Shown here piece by piece: positions 49,994 to 59,049 of a DNA stretch of 64,000 nucleotides. Source of the stretch: Chloroflexota bacterium. GTDB taxonomy: Bacteria > Chloroflexota > Anaerolineae > Anaerolineales > Villigracilaceae. How positions within the stretch are numbered: the stretch's first letter is position 1; each line of letters begins with the position of its first letter. The position numbers and the translations under genes were made by a program. The notes below the pieces were generated by a model, which did not search any database, was not told the DNA's origin, and was given only the letters and a program-made list of their open reading frames with translations. Location: the NCBI GenBank assembly GCA_016213105.1, contig JACRBN010000026.1, positions 558,001-622,000 of the forward strand, in the 5' to 3' direction.

Positions 49994-50723
49994 ATGGGAT
50001 GCAGTTGGCCACGAACCGCACCTGGGCAACGAGGTCGTTCGGCGCGAGGATGTGAAGCTGCGCCCAATAGTCGTTAGGCCCGTAGATGACCAGCGACTTT
50101 TGCACCACCTGCGTGCCCGCCTCGGTGAACACCAGCGCCGTTTCGGTTGTGTTCTCGCCCGTGCTGATTTCCCAGCGCCAGTCCACCAGCGTCGGCCCGT
50201 TGGCGCTGACCTCCGCAACGATGAGGGCATACTGCGGGAAATCGTTACAGCCGACCGTGATGCGCGCCGGCTCCGCGCGAATCTCCGCCTTGCTGACCGT
50301 TACGTGGGGCGGCGCTGCCAGGGAGATGGTCTCCACCCGCCCTTCCAGGTCGGTGGCGACGGCCGATACCCAGCAGTAGGCGCCCGGGAAGTTCGGGTTG
50401 TTCAGGTACCACCACATGCCCGTCTCATCCTTGCCCTCGACCTGGGCCGACTGAAACGGCTCCAACCTGTCCACCACCGCGTAATAGATCCCAGGCCCAT
50501 AGCGGCAGTTGACAGGTTGATCCCGCGCAACGACGTATGCAACGGGCGGGCGGGGGGTGCTGGTGGGCGTCTCGGTGGGAGGCGCTGTCGATGTGGCAGA
50601 CGCGGATGGTGTCAAAGCGACGACAGGCGTGGAAGTCGGCGTGGGTGGCCTGTCGGCGGGGGGACGACATCCCGCCAGTCCCAAGGCAAAAGCCAGGACG
50701 GCGATCCAAACACTCGGTCTCAT
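49992..50723 (-). CDS. Lipoprotein with an SH3-like domain
   Basis: The 243-residue product has the lipobox LGLAGC and a Thr/Pro stalk (about 25-60). A bacterial SH3-like domain follows (VNCRYGPGIYYAVVDRLEPF to WWYLNN, about 65-130), and then a beta-rich C-terminal domain with two Cys. SH3 domains of this type often bind cell-wall or surface ligands. It should be exposed outside. No enzymatic motif is seen. Confidence 0.8.
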   Translation of the reverse strand: MRPSVWIAVLAFALGLAGCRPPADRPPTPTSTPVVALTPSASATSTAPPTETPTSTPRPPVAYVVARDQPVNCRYGPGIYYAVVDRLEPFQSAQVEGKDETGMWWYLNNPNFPGAYCWVSAVATDLEGRVETISLAAPPHVTVSKAEIRAEPARITVGCNDFPQYALIVAEVSANGPTLVDWRWEISTGENTTETALVFTEAGTQVVQKSLVIYGPNDYWAQLHILAPNDLVAQVRFVANCIP

Positions 50724-50913
50724 TTTTTCCTCCTCCTGATAACAATAATTTCGGCGTCAAAACGACCTTGTGCAAATCCTATTTTATAACAAACCCGACC
50801 CGCGTGTGTGCCCAAAAACACTTTCCTGCCTGGGGGATTTAACAAACTATCATGAAATCTTGACCAGTTTTTTACAATTCCATGCTATGCTGAACAGCGA
50901 TAAAGGAGCAACC

Positions 50914-51282
50914 ATGAAAAGTATCTGGAAATGGATCCTCGCAATTGTAGTTGTAATGCTCGTGTTGGGCGCGGTGGGAGCCGCGGCCTTCATGTGGCGC
51001 AGTCATGCCTTCGCCTATGCCGATATGCGCACCTGGGACGCTCCCATGCAGCGCGGCAATGACGGCTGGAACGATGACTGGCACAACAGCCCGATGATGG
51101 GACGCGGGTCGTACACCCCCTTCTTCGGCCCGTTCCTCTTTCTCGGTGGACTGGCGAAGCTGGCCTTCTTCGGCGCGCTGTTGTATGGCGCCTACTGGCT
51201 GGGAAAACGCAATGCGCGCGTGGTCATGGATGCCGCGCCGTCCGCCCCCGAACCGGCCCCCAGGGCGGACCCGCCTGCGTAG
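50914..51282 (+). CDS. Small membrane protein with two hydrophobic segments
   Basis: The 122-residue protein starts at ATG 50914 with AAAGGAG upstream; an earlier in-frame start has none. Helices are WILAIVVVMLVLGAVGAAAF (7-26) and FFGPFLFLGGLAKLAFFGAL (about 68-87). A loop between them is rich in Asp, Trp, Met and His (WNDDWHNSPMMGRG). The tail is Pro/Ala-rich. The His/Met loop could bind metal. No family is recognised. Confidence 0.72.
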   Translation: MKSIWKWILAIVVVMLVLGAVGAAAFMWRSHAFAYADMRTWDAPMQRGNDGWNDDWHNSPMMGRGSYTPFFGPFLFLGGLAKLAFFGALLYGAYWLGKRNARVVMDAAPSAPEPAPRADPPA

Positions 51283-51286
51283 CAAC

Positions 51287-51371
51287 TTGATAAGTTAAAT
51301 CGGTAGGGCAAATTGCCAATTTGCCGGGCGCAATGTAGCAAATTGCGCTACAACTTCATCTGGTAACGGCA
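51287..51371. repeat. Composite palindromic repeat, copy C
   Basis: It has the same block order as copies A and B, starting TGATAAGTTAAA and ending CTTCATCTGGTAACGGCA. Confidence 0.88.
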
Positions 51372-51396
51372 CCAGGCCACGTCGGGAAGTCTGACA

Positions 51397-51437
51397 TAAA
51401 ACCCGCCCCGAAAATTGTTTTCGGGGCGGGTGCTTGT
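51397..51437. terminator. Terminator between convergent genes
   Basis: ACCCGCCCCGAAAA and TTTTCGGGGCGGGT enclose TTG, followed by GCTTGTTT on the plus strand and AAAA-complement on the minus strand. Confidence 0.85.
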
Positions 51438-51824
51438 TTATTTGACAACGACCGTGAAGGTTTGGGTTTCTTCAGGGTCGACGGGGTCGTTCGAGGGCGG
51501 ATAATGGCCCAGGGTAATGGTCGTCTCTCCCGCGCCGACCGCCTTGAATGTCCAGATGTCCAGGCCGCCGCCGCCTGCCAGCCCAGGCTCGCTGGTGGAT
51601 TGATACTCGCGGCCGATGAACTCGACCACGGTCCCATCCAGGTCGCCGACGATTTCCCAGTGATACCCTGTGGTGGGATTGGATTCGAGCACGAGGGTGA
51701 ATTCCTTCCCCGCGCCCGCTTCGATGGCGGCTACAGGGTTGGTGGGTTGCAGTTCTGCCTGGCTGCTTGAACAGGCGGTCAACAGAAAAGCAAGGACAAG
51801 TGTTGCATACAGGAATCGTTTCAT
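51438..51824 (-). CDS. Chagasin-like (I42) protease-inhibitor lipoprotein
   Basis: The 128-residue protein has the lipobox FLLTAC and one Ig-like chagasin domain. Loop L4 is NPTTGYHW, the DE-type loop has GLAGGGGLDIW, and the third loop is GHYPPSND. These three loops insert into cysteine-protease active sites in the known family. It would act at the cell surface against host, protist or own proteases. It sits left of another lipoprotein on the same strand, nine bases apart. Confidence 0.86.
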   Translation of the reverse strand: MKRFLYATLVLAFLLTACSSSQAELQPTNPVAAIEAGAGKEFTLVLESNPTTGYHWEIVGDLDGTVVEFIGREYQSTSEPGLAGGGGLDIWTFKAVGAGETTITLGHYPPSNDPVDPEETQTFTVVVK

Positions 51825-51833
51825 TGCGCCTCC

Positions 51834-52424
51834 TTATGAAATCCAGACCATGATCTGTTCCTTCATGATCCACTCACCGTTTTCCTTTTCCAGCAGGTAA
51901 TAATATCCCGCACCCATCAGCGGGCCAACCATCTGGCCGACGTAGATCAAGGCCTGGTCGAGGGTGCGGTTGAAGCCCACGCGCGAGAAAACCTTGTACC
52001 CCGCCACTGAATAATTTTGGTGGAATATGTCCCACCCATCCGATTGATTGAAAATCGTGGATAGTTCATCGCTGCTCAACAGCACGTATTCCGCGCCCAA
52101 ATCCATATCGGGGGAAAGTTGGCCGGGCTGTGCATTGCGATCCATGTAGCTGTCGAGCGTGTCGTTCGAGATGCTCTTCAAACCAGATTTGACGTAATCC
52201 ACTGTCTCTTGCGGGTCATCGGAATTGATGTTCGTGTCAGTATCCTGCAAAATGACCGCAGGCCCCATTGCGTCGTTGACAAAGAAGGCGTAGACGGCCT
52301 GCTCCTCCCTTTCGATGTCGGCGGCGCTGGGTTTGGGCTGGGGCGTGAATAGCCCGCAAGCCGTTTGGGTCAGGGTCAGGACAAGTACGGCGGTCAGGAT
52401 GGTTCGAAACGATTTGTGGGACAT
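51834..52424 (-). CDS. Lipoprotein of unknown function
   Basis: The 196-residue product has a leader ending LTQTACGLF and no stalk, then a mixed alpha/beta domain (EEQAVYAFFVNDAMGPAVIL, YSVAGYKVFSRVGFN, ALIYVGQMVGPLMGAGYYYL). A beta-sandwich or NTF2-like fold is possible. It forms an operon with the chagasin-like gene, suggesting joint surface function. I do not recognise the family. Confidence 0.7.
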   Translation of the reverse strand: MSHKSFRTILTAVLVLTLTQTACGLFTPQPKPSAADIEREEQAVYAFFVNDAMGPAVILQDTDTNINSDDPQETVDYVKSGLKSISNDTLDSYMDRNAQPGQLSPDMDLGAEYVLLSSDELSTIFNQSDGWDIFHQNYSVAGYKVFSRVGFNRTLDQALIYVGQMVGPLMGAGYYYLLEKENGEWIMKEQIMVWIS

Positions 52425-52526
52425 GCGATTCTCCTCGGGATGATTTTTACACCCGATGGACTTTGTCCGTCCATGATTTGTTTCTCGCAGCGCATGGGAC
52501 GTTGGTCATGGTTCCGTTAAATGGGC

Positions 52527-54308
52527 TTATCCCTCGCCCAGGCGCTCCACACGCTTGCGCACCAGCCATAATGGGCCGATGACGCAGGCCAGGCTGACAC
52601 TCCCGCCAACCAGCAGGCCGAGCAGATAACCGTAAACCAGAGGCAGGTGCAGGAAGTTGACCAGCCCCAGCGGCGCGATGAAGAGGAAAAACGAGACGGG
52701 CAGGAAGAGCATGGTGATGATCTGTCCCAGGCAGCCCATGCCGCCCGCGTTGATCTTGCGTGGATCGTCCCATGTGAAGTTGGCGCCCGCCGCGCCGAAG
52801 GCCAGCAGGATGCCCGCCATGCCTGCCTGGCAGAGGAGCATAGCCGCCAGGCCATACAGGAAATCCACAGCTGACATGCCCTGGATGAGCGAAATGCCGA
52901 CCAGGAAGATCAACCCCAGGCCGATGGTGGGCAGGTAGGCCACTAGAAATTTGGCGGCCAGCAGCTGCGAACTGCGCACGGGAGCCACCTTCAACATCCA
53001 GTAGCTTTTGCCTTCCTGCGAGAAGCCCATGCCCGCCAGGCGCGAGAGCAGCGTCCAGCCGACGAAGAGCGACATGCCCACGTTGCCATAGGCCAGCATC
53101 AGGCGCATCGAGTCCATGAACCAGTTCGGCGCCTCGCCGCGCCCGGCGGGGACCTCACCCCCGTTGCTGAACAGGATGAAGCTGTAGATGACACCCATGA
53201 TGAGCGGCGTGATCAACTGCGACAGGTTGCGCAGATCCCGCCACAAGGTGACGAAATCCTTTTGCACGATGCCCAGCACGGGGGCGGATAAGAGTCGGGA
53301 GAGGAACCCCATCGAAGCGGACGATGTTTCCGCCTGGATGGGGCGCGGGGTGCGAAGCGTCTTCTTTTTCGTTGTCACCACCTGCATGCCCGCCCAGCCC
53401 GTGTAATACCAGCGCTCGGCGGTGTTCAGCGAGACCCAAAACACGACCGCGGAGATGCCCAGCGTGAGGACGACCAGCCCGAGACCTTCAGGCCAGCGAC
53501 TCTCGCCGATGGCCACCAGTCCGCGGCCCGCCCAGTTGAGCGGCAGCCAGGGGGTGCTGGCGGCCACCATCACCCCGCTGACCTGCTGGCCCGTGATGTT
53601 GGCGTTATCGCCATAGGCATTGGCTACGTTGCCCATCTGCGAGCAGGTAAAGCCAAAGATCGCGCCGATGAATCCGAGGATCTCGGCGGCGCGGCGCGGC
53701 GGCAGGATGCGCACCACCAGCATGACCAGCAGCGCGGAGATGCCTGCCGCGGCCAGCGCCAGCAATATCATCACCAGGATTACCAGCGGGTAGAAGAGGA
53801 AGTTATAGCCCAGCGCCCAGGCCAGGCCGTAGAGCGTCGGCAGGCCGAAGAGACAGATGAGCGCAAAGTTGGGCAGGATGGCCTGCAATAACTTGGCCAT
53901 GAACACCGCGCGGATCGGCACGGGCGAGGCCAGCAGGAAGTCCATATCGCCCGAGAGGTATAGGGCTTGTAGCAGCACGCCGAAACTGGTCAGCAGGATG
54001 CCCATGAACAGCGCGGTCAACGTCAGGGCGGGGATCATGCGCAGGAAGGGCAGGATGTCCATCTGCACGTATTGGGCCAGGTCGGGCGAGGCCAGGAAAT
54101 CGAGCAGGAATTTGCTCATCATGAACAGGAAAACCGCGAAGCCCAGAACCAGCAGCCAGAGCGCGATCATACCGATTTTGCGGCCGATCTTGGCGTGACG
54201 AAATCCGTTGTAGGTGATGCGCACGCGTAGAATCAGTAATTTCCAGACCGCAGGCAGGATGCGCGGGTCGGGAGCGGGGACGGTGGGGTGGAGCGGGACG
54301 GCGTTCAT
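52527..54308 (-). CDS. ABC-2-type exporter permease, large
   Basis: The 593-residue protein has about 12-14 helices in two halves, with the exporter-like segments SGDMDFLLASPVPIRAVFMA and FSQEGKSYWMLKVAPVRSSQ. These are typical of the putative ABC exporter family with a P-x-R-x motif after a cytoplasmic loop. It starts at ATG 54308, overlapping the ATPase stop (ATGA). It forms a transporter with that ATPase; the cargo is unknown. Eleven-plus helices per subunit suggest that one polypeptide forms the channel. Confidence 0.85.
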   Translation of the reverse strand: MNAVPLHPTVPAPDPRILPAVWKLLILRVRITYNGFRHAKIGRKIGMIALWLLVLGFAVFLFMMSKFLLDFLASPDLAQYVQMDILPFLRMIPALTLTALFMGILLTSFGVLLQALYLSGDMDFLLASPVPIRAVFMAKLLQAILPNFALICLFGLPTLYGLAWALGYNFLFYPLVILVMILLALAAAGISALLVMLVVRILPPRRAAEILGFIGAIFGFTCSQMGNVANAYGDNANITGQQVSGVMVAASTPWLPLNWAGRGLVAIGESRWPEGLGLVVLTLGISAVVFWVSLNTAERWYYTGWAGMQVVTTKKKTLRTPRPIQAETSSASMGFLSRLLSAPVLGIVQKDFVTLWRDLRNLSQLITPLIMGVIYSFILFSNGGEVPAGRGEAPNWFMDSMRLMLAYGNVGMSLFVGWTLLSRLAGMGFSQEGKSYWMLKVAPVRSSQLLAAKFLVAYLPTIGLGLIFLVGISLIQGMSAVDFLYGLAAMLLCQAGMAGILLAFGAAGANFTWDDPRKINAGGMGCLGQIITMLFLPVSFFLFIAPLGLVNFLHLPLVYGYLLGLLVGGSVSLACVIGPLWLVRKRVERLGEG

Positions 54309-55072
54309 TTCAGTATGTCGGCGATCTCGGCCTCTTCCACGCCGCCGGTCAGCCCGAGGAAGATGTCTTCGAGACTGGTCTGGCCGGTTTGGTCGAGGGT
54401 GCGCAATTCGTCCATGGTGCCGACGGCCACGAGCTGGCCCTTGTTGATGATGCCGATACGGTCGCACATGCGCTCGGCGATTTCAAGGATGTGTGTGGAG
54501 AGCATCACCGCCGCACCGCGGTCAGCCATTTGGCGCAGGATGTCCTTGATCAGGCGGGCGGACTTCGGGTCGAGGCCGACGGTCGGCTCGTCGAGCACGA
54601 GCACCTTCGGGTCGTGCATCAGCGCGGCGGCCAGGGAGGCCTTCTGCTGCATGCCGTGGCTGTACGAGTCGACCGTGTCGTCGGCGGCGGCCGTCAGGTC
54701 GAAGGTGCGCAGCAACTCGTCGATTCGGCGGACGGTTTGCTGGCGGTCGAGGTTGTACAGGTCGCCCACGAAGCGCAGCAGTTCGCGTCCGCTCAGTTTG
54801 GCGTACAGGTTTGGGGTGTCGGGCACGTATCCGCTGGAAGCCTTGGCCAGCATGGACTGGGACTGGACATCATATCCCGCCACCTTGACGGTGCCCGAAG
54901 TGGGTTGCAACAGGCCGACGATCATCTTGATGGTGGTCGTCTTGCCCGCTCCGTTCGGGCCGAGGAAGCCGAACACCTCGCCGCCGTATACTTCGAAACT
55001 GACATTGTTCACGGCGACCTTGTCGCCGTAGCGTTTGATCAGGTTGCGCGTTTCGATCAGGGTTTCAGACAT
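54305..55072 (-). CDS. ABC-2-type exporter ATP-binding protein
   Basis: The 255-residue ATPase has Walker A GPNGAGKTT, the signature YSHGMQQKASLAAAL, Walker B KVLVLDEPTVGLD and the H-loop STHI. The SHGMQQK form of the signature is common in the CcmA/DrrA group. It powers the permease encoded downstream, with translational coupling through an ATGA overlap. It probably exports a drug, lipid or peptide. Confidence 0.92.
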   Translation of the reverse strand: MSETLIETRNLIKRYGDKVAVNNVSFEVYGGEVFGFLGPNGAGKTTTIKMIVGLLQPTSGTVKVAGYDVQSQSMLAKASSGYVPDTPNLYAKLSGRELLRFVGDLYNLDRQQTVRRIDELLRTFDLTAAADDTVDSYSHGMQQKASLAAALMHDPKVLVLDEPTVGLDPKSARLIKDILRQMADRGAAVMLSTHILEIAERMCDRIGIINKGQLVAVGTMDELRTLDQTGQTSLEDIFLGLTGGVEEAEIADILK

Positions 55073-55285
55073 GGTTTCTCCTGGGGGAGTTGGTTACGAT
55101 GAATTGCCTTTATTGTATACGCAAGTGGGGGGAATGGGGTGTCGCAAAAGGATGTGAAAAAGAAGGGACGCGGATCGACGCGGAACACGCGGAGTTTTAT
55201 TTCCGCGCTGTCGGCGCTTGTCCGCGTCCTATTCGCTTTTAAAAGCGGGCTCGCCCGCAAATATTCTTACGGGCGAGCGAGTTTC

Positions 55286-55759
55286 TTACTCGGTAATCGG
55301 CAAGTGCAGATCCAGGGTGAAGGGCTGTTCGCCGCCCATTTCGTCCAGCGGGCCGATGTGCTCCTCCAGCCACTGGTGGCGGCCGTGACGGTACTTGCTG
55401 GCTTCCATCCACTTGACGAGTTTCTGCCACGCGGCGGGGATATCGTCTCCCGGGTTCTTCACCTCGATGCGCGTGACCGCATACAGCCCGCCAGGGAACT
55501 CGATGATGCGCGCCTCCCCGTCAGCCTGGAGGCTTTCGTCCACGGTCAGCCACACGTCGTAGCCGTAATTCGGGGAGCCAGGCGTCGGGTCGGGGTTGTT
55601 ATAGCCGAACAGGCGGTACGGTCGGCCGAGCAGGTTGTTCGCCGCCGCCCATTGTTTCATCTTCTCGAACGCCTGGCCCTCAGGCCCATCCCCGAACCCA
55701 TTGACACAGGCCACCCGCATGGCGGGCAATTGCACGATCCGTACTTCGATTTCGCTCAT
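55286..55759 (-). CDS. GyrI-like small-molecule-binding protein
   Basis: The 157-residue protein (ATG 55759) has the GyrI/AraC effector-binding-like fold: VRIVQLPAMRVACVNGFGDG, YNNPDPTPGSPNYGYDVWLT, and GGLYAVTRIEVKNPGDDIPA. Such proteins bind hydrophobic drugs or inhibit gyrase inhibitors. It is transcribed divergently from a WYL-domain regulator, 98 bases away, with a palindrome between. That makes it a likely target of the regulator. Confidence 0.85.
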   Translation of the reverse strand: MSEIEVRIVQLPAMRVACVNGFGDGPEGQAFEKMKQWAAANNLLGRPYRLFGYNNPDPTPGSPNYGYDVWLTVDESLQADGEARIIEFPGGLYAVTRIEVKNPGDDIPAAWQKLVKWMEASKYRHGRHQWLEEHIGPLDEMGGEQPFTLDLHLPITE

Positions 55760-55816
55760 GGTTTCACTCCATTGATTGATCTGTCTTCGAAGACACCCCC
55801 ATCTTAGCACGCAGTA

Positions 55817-55835
55817 CCTGACATCTGATGTCAGG
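55817..55835. promoter_or_regulatory. 19-bp palindromic operator in the divergent GyrI/WYL promoter region
   Basis: CCTGACATC-T-GATGTCAGG is a perfect palindrome between the two divergent genes. TAGAAT at 55845-55850 lies only seven bases before the regulator's ATG, so that transcript would be leaderless or nearly so. Confidence 0.75.
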
Positions 55836-55857
55836 AATTATTGGTAGAATGTAAAAC

Positions 55858-56838
55858 ATGCGCGCCGACCGACTGCTTTCCCTGTTGATGTTATTGCAAA
55901 CCCGCGGAGGAATGTCCGCGCGGGAGCTGGCCGATGAGTTGGAAGTCTCAGAGCGGACAATCTATCGGGACATCACGGCCCTGTCCGCTTCGGGGGTGCC
56001 CGTCTATGCCTCACGCGGACCTGGGGGCGGGGTGCGGCTGGTCGAGGAATATCGCACCACGTTGACGGGGCTGACGCCCGACGAGACGCGCGCCCTGTTC
56101 ACGATGAACATCCCCGCGCCGTTGATCCAACTGGGCATGGACGAAACCTTCAAAGGCGCGCTGCTCAAGCTTTCCGCGTCCCTGCCCGACACCCGCCGCG
56201 CCGACGAGTCGCGCACGCGCCAGCGCATCCTGCTCGATTCGTCCTGGTGGTTCCAGTCGGAGCAGCAAGTGCCCTGCCTGCAAACCATCCAGCAGGCGCT
56301 GTGGGCGGATAGGCGGCTGAAAATCAAAGTCCGCTGGGATTTTTTCAACACGGAATTCGAACAGCAGGCGGAGCCGTACGGGCTGGTCGCCAAGGCCAAC
56401 ATCTGGTACCTGGTCTACGGGCGCGGCGGAAATCCGCACGTGGCGCGCGTCTCGCAGATCGTCGAAGCGGAGATGATCGCCGATGGCTTCATCCGCCCGC
56501 CCGGGTTTGACCTGGCCGCCTTCTGGGAAACCTGGTGTGAGGAGTACGAGTCCCAGCCGCCCTTCATGGCGAAGGTGAGAGTTGCCCCTGCGGTCTTGAA
56601 CCTGCTGGCTGAATATGTTGGGGAGCGCGCCCGTGGAGGGTTGCCCCCATCCCCGCTTCCTGCCGCCGACGGCTGGGTGACGCTCGACCTGCCTTTCGAA
56701 TCCTTTGTCGTGGCGCGCACGCGTCTGCTCGGCCTCGGCCGCGACGTGGAGGTGCTGGAACCTGCGCCGCTGCGCAAAAGCCTGATCGATTTTGCGGAGC
56801 AGGTGGTGGGGTTCTACAAAGAACAAGGGCGGCCATGA
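55858..56838 (+). CDS. DeoR/WYL-type transcriptional regulator
   Basis: Residues 1-55 of 326 form an HTH (RADRLLSLLMLLQTRGGMSA then LADELEVSERTIYRDI). Residues about 140-230 are a WYL domain (ANIWYLVYGRGGNPHVARVS), followed by a WCX-type C-terminal domain (VARTRLLGLGRDVEVLEP). WYL proteins sense small ligands or nucleic-acid damage. The 19-bp palindrome upstream is probably its operator. A TAGAAT -10 ends seven bases before the ATG, implying a leaderless mRNA. Confidence 0.88.
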   Translation: MRADRLLSLLMLLQTRGGMSARELADELEVSERTIYRDITALSASGVPVYASRGPGGGVRLVEEYRTTLTGLTPDETRALFTMNIPAPLIQLGMDETFKGALLKLSASLPDTRRADESRTRQRILLDSSWWFQSEQQVPCLQTIQQALWADRRLKIKVRWDFFNTEFEQQAEPYGLVAKANIWYLVYGRGGNPHVARVSQIVEAEMIADGFIRPPGFDLAAFWETWCEEYESQPPFMAKVRVAPAVLNLLAEYVGERARGGLPPSPLPAADGWVTLDLPFESFVVARTRLLGLGRDVEVLEPAPLRKSLIDFAEQVVGFYKEQGRP

Positions 56839-56853
56839 AGGCCGCCCTTGTTG
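56821..56853. terminator. Terminator after the WYL regulator
   Basis: AACAAGGGCGGCC and GGCCGCCCTTGTT form a 13-bp stem that overlaps the stop codon. Confidence 0.75.
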
Positions 56854-56961
56854 CTTAATGCCTGTCCGTATCACATTCCTCTGCAACTCCTTTGGCAGGC
56901 GCGATGCAAGTCGCGGTCGATTCTGTTCAAGGCATGATCTCATGCCGACCGAAACCGTCGC

Positions 56962-59049
56962 TTACGGCTTGCAATCGTACAAAGCGACCTGACCATTGTC
57001 GGGATTCTGCGGGTTGGCATTGCCGAGATTCAAACCTGTCACCACCGAGCAGGATTTCTGCACCCAGGTCATGATGTCACCCTGCCCTCCGTTCGGGCGG
57101 TTGGATGGCCCGCCGCTCCCGCTGCTCAGCACGAAGCGCACCTCGCCGCGCGCCACGTACTCCGCGAATTCTTCCACGGACAGGATCGGGTCCGATCCGC
57201 TGAAGCCGCCAATGGCCATGGCCGCCCGTCCGGTGCCGATGATGATCGGCGCCACTTCGCTGGCGCGGATTCCCGCCACGATGAAGGTTTCCCCGCTGTC
57301 GTTGGCCTCCAGGAACGCGAGCAGTGCAGGTTTGCCGACCTGCAGCCCGGTTTCGTTCGCGGGTTGACGCGCGGCACCGCCATCCGGCTGTTGGATGTTA
57401 TTGCGCTGGAGCAATTCGGGGCCTGCATAGGGCAGGGCGGTGTCCCGTCCCAGGAGCGGCGTGGCGGACCATAACAGCGGCGCGACCAGCAGGCCGAGCA
57501 TGCCTGCCATGACCAGTTGTCTCGCCGACAGGCGCAGGAAGTTGGGGCGAAAGCGCAGCCAGGTCAGGCCGATGGCTACCAGCCCGCCGATCACCAACGT
57601 CAACACGGCGGCCCAGCCCCCGAACTCGGGCCAATAAGTAAACAGGATGGCGGCCTCGAAGATGGCGCTGCCCGCGATGGACAGCGGCAGAAGCCATCCC
57701 TGCCGACGGCCGGCCGCGAAGTCACGCGTCAGGGCCGTCACTCCGCCCGCCACCAGCGCCGCCACGGCGGGAGCCAGCATTTCAAGATAGTAGCGGTGGA
57801 ACAAGCCCGCATAGCTGAAGAAGACCGCCATGGGGATCAGCCACAAACCCCAGAACAAGGCGAATTGAGTCTCGGGCTTGAGCGGCCACGAAAACCCCTG
57901 GCGCGCGATCAAGGCCAGCATCAATACCAGCGCCAGCGGGAGGAGCCAGGTCACCTGGCCGGCCAGTTGCTGGTTGAACAGGCGCAATAGCCCGGCTGTG
58001 CCCGTTTCGTTTTGCATGCGGCCGCCCTGGGGATTGTCGCCCGCGCCGGGCGGGTTGCCGTCGTTCGGGTTTTGCGGAGGCTGGCCCTGTGCGGGGAAGT
58101 TTCCATCGGCTGGCCGCTGCCCCGCGACTCCGCCCAGGGGTCGGATGCCCTGGTTTGACGGAGGCTGGCCGAGGGGCGGTCGTTCCCCGTCCCCCTGTTG
58201 GGGTGCGGAGGCGCGGGCGTCGGGTCCCTGGTTGGACTGGAGTCCGAACCAGGCGGCGACCTGTCCCATGCGGCTGAGGCCGTTGTGGCCCACGATCAAT
58301 TCGGTGACCGTGTTGTCATCGCTCGAACCGACGTACGGCCGCTGATCCTCGGCAGTGAGATCGACGGCCGCGACCCAGGCAAATGAGACGGCGATCAGCA
58401 CCAGGCTGGCGACGGCCAGGTGGAGGATGCGTCTGGCCCAGGTTGTGCGCGCCGCCAGGAAGTACAGGCCGTAAAAGGCGGGCAGGATCATGTAGGCTTG
58501 CAGCATCTTGATGTTGAAGCCGACCCCGATCAGGGCGGCTCCCAAAACCAGCCACTTGAGCGAACCCTTTTCCACGGCCAGGGTCAGCGCCGCCGCCGAA
58601 AGCAGGAGCACCAGCAGGAGCTGGCCGTCGATGGTGTTGTTGCGGTCGGCCGCCACGGCGATGGGGGTGACGGCCAGGATCAACGCGGCCAGCAGGCCTG
58701 CGTTGGGACCGAAGAAGCGCCGCACGAGCCAGTACAGCACCAGGCAGGCCAGCACGCCCGAGACGATCTGCGGTAGCATCAAGGCCCAGCCCTCGAAGCC
58801 GAACACCGCCGCGCTGGCGGCCTGCACCCAAAATCCGAAGGGCGGCTTGTCCACACTGACGAAGCCGCTGGGATCGAACGAGGAGAAGAAGAAATTCTTC
58901 CAGCTGGTCAGCATGGAGAAGACCGTGGAGGCGTAGTACATGTTGCCGTAGCCCTCCGCGCCGATGTCGTAGACACGGAAGAAGAAGGCCGCGAGCAGCA
59001 CGGCGGCCAGGGAGGTGTAGTGGAGAATGTCCGTCTTGGAGGTTTTCAT
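56962..59049 (-). CDS. ArnT/GT39-like membrane glycosyltransferase with a disordered loop
   Basis: The 695-residue paralog of the gene at 47474-49315 shares GYGNMYYASTVFSMLTSWKN, FVSVDKPPFGFWVQAA and LALVLMLALIARQGFSWPLK. Between residues about 275 and 345 lies a Gln/Pro/Asn/Gly-rich, probably disordered loop. The C-terminal region has a lumenal domain with ILSVEEFAEYVARGEVRFVL, as in the paralog. Sugar donor and acceptor are unknown. Both GT39 proteins share the DPILSVEE segment, pointing to a common substrate type. Confidence 0.88.
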   Translation of the reverse strand: MKTSKTDILHYTSLAAVLLAAFFFRVYDIGAEGYGNMYYASTVFSMLTSWKNFFFSSFDPSGFVSVDKPPFGFWVQAASAAVFGFEGWALMLPQIVSGVLACLVLYWLVRRFFGPNAGLLAALILAVTPIAVAADRNNTIDGQLLLVLLLSAAALTLAVEKGSLKWLVLGAALIGVGFNIKMLQAYMILPAFYGLYFLAARTTWARRILHLAVASLVLIAVSFAWVAAVDLTAEDQRPYVGSSDDNTVTELIVGHNGLSRMGQVAAWFGLQSNQGPDARASAPQQGDGERPPLGQPPSNQGIRPLGGVAGQRPADGNFPAQGQPPQNPNDGNPPGAGDNPQGGRMQNETGTAGLLRLFNQQLAGQVTWLLPLALVLMLALIARQGFSWPLKPETQFALFWGLWLIPMAVFFSYAGLFHRYYLEMLAPAVAALVAGGVTALTRDFAAGRRQGWLLPLSIAGSAIFEAAILFTYWPEFGGWAAVLTLVIGGLVAIGLTWLRFRPNFLRLSARQLVMAGMLGLLVAPLLWSATPLLGRDTALPYAGPELLQRNNIQQPDGGAARQPANETGLQVGKPALLAFLEANDSGETFIVAGIRASEVAPIIIGTGRAAMAIGGFSGSDPILSVEEFAEYVARGEVRFVLSSGSGGPSNRPNGGQGDIMTWVQKSCSVVTGLNLGNANPQNPDNGQVALYDCKP

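Noticed and set aside
50860-50891. Promoter TTGACC ... TATGCT before the small membrane protein
   Set aside because: The spacing is 20 bases, which is too long for a confident call.
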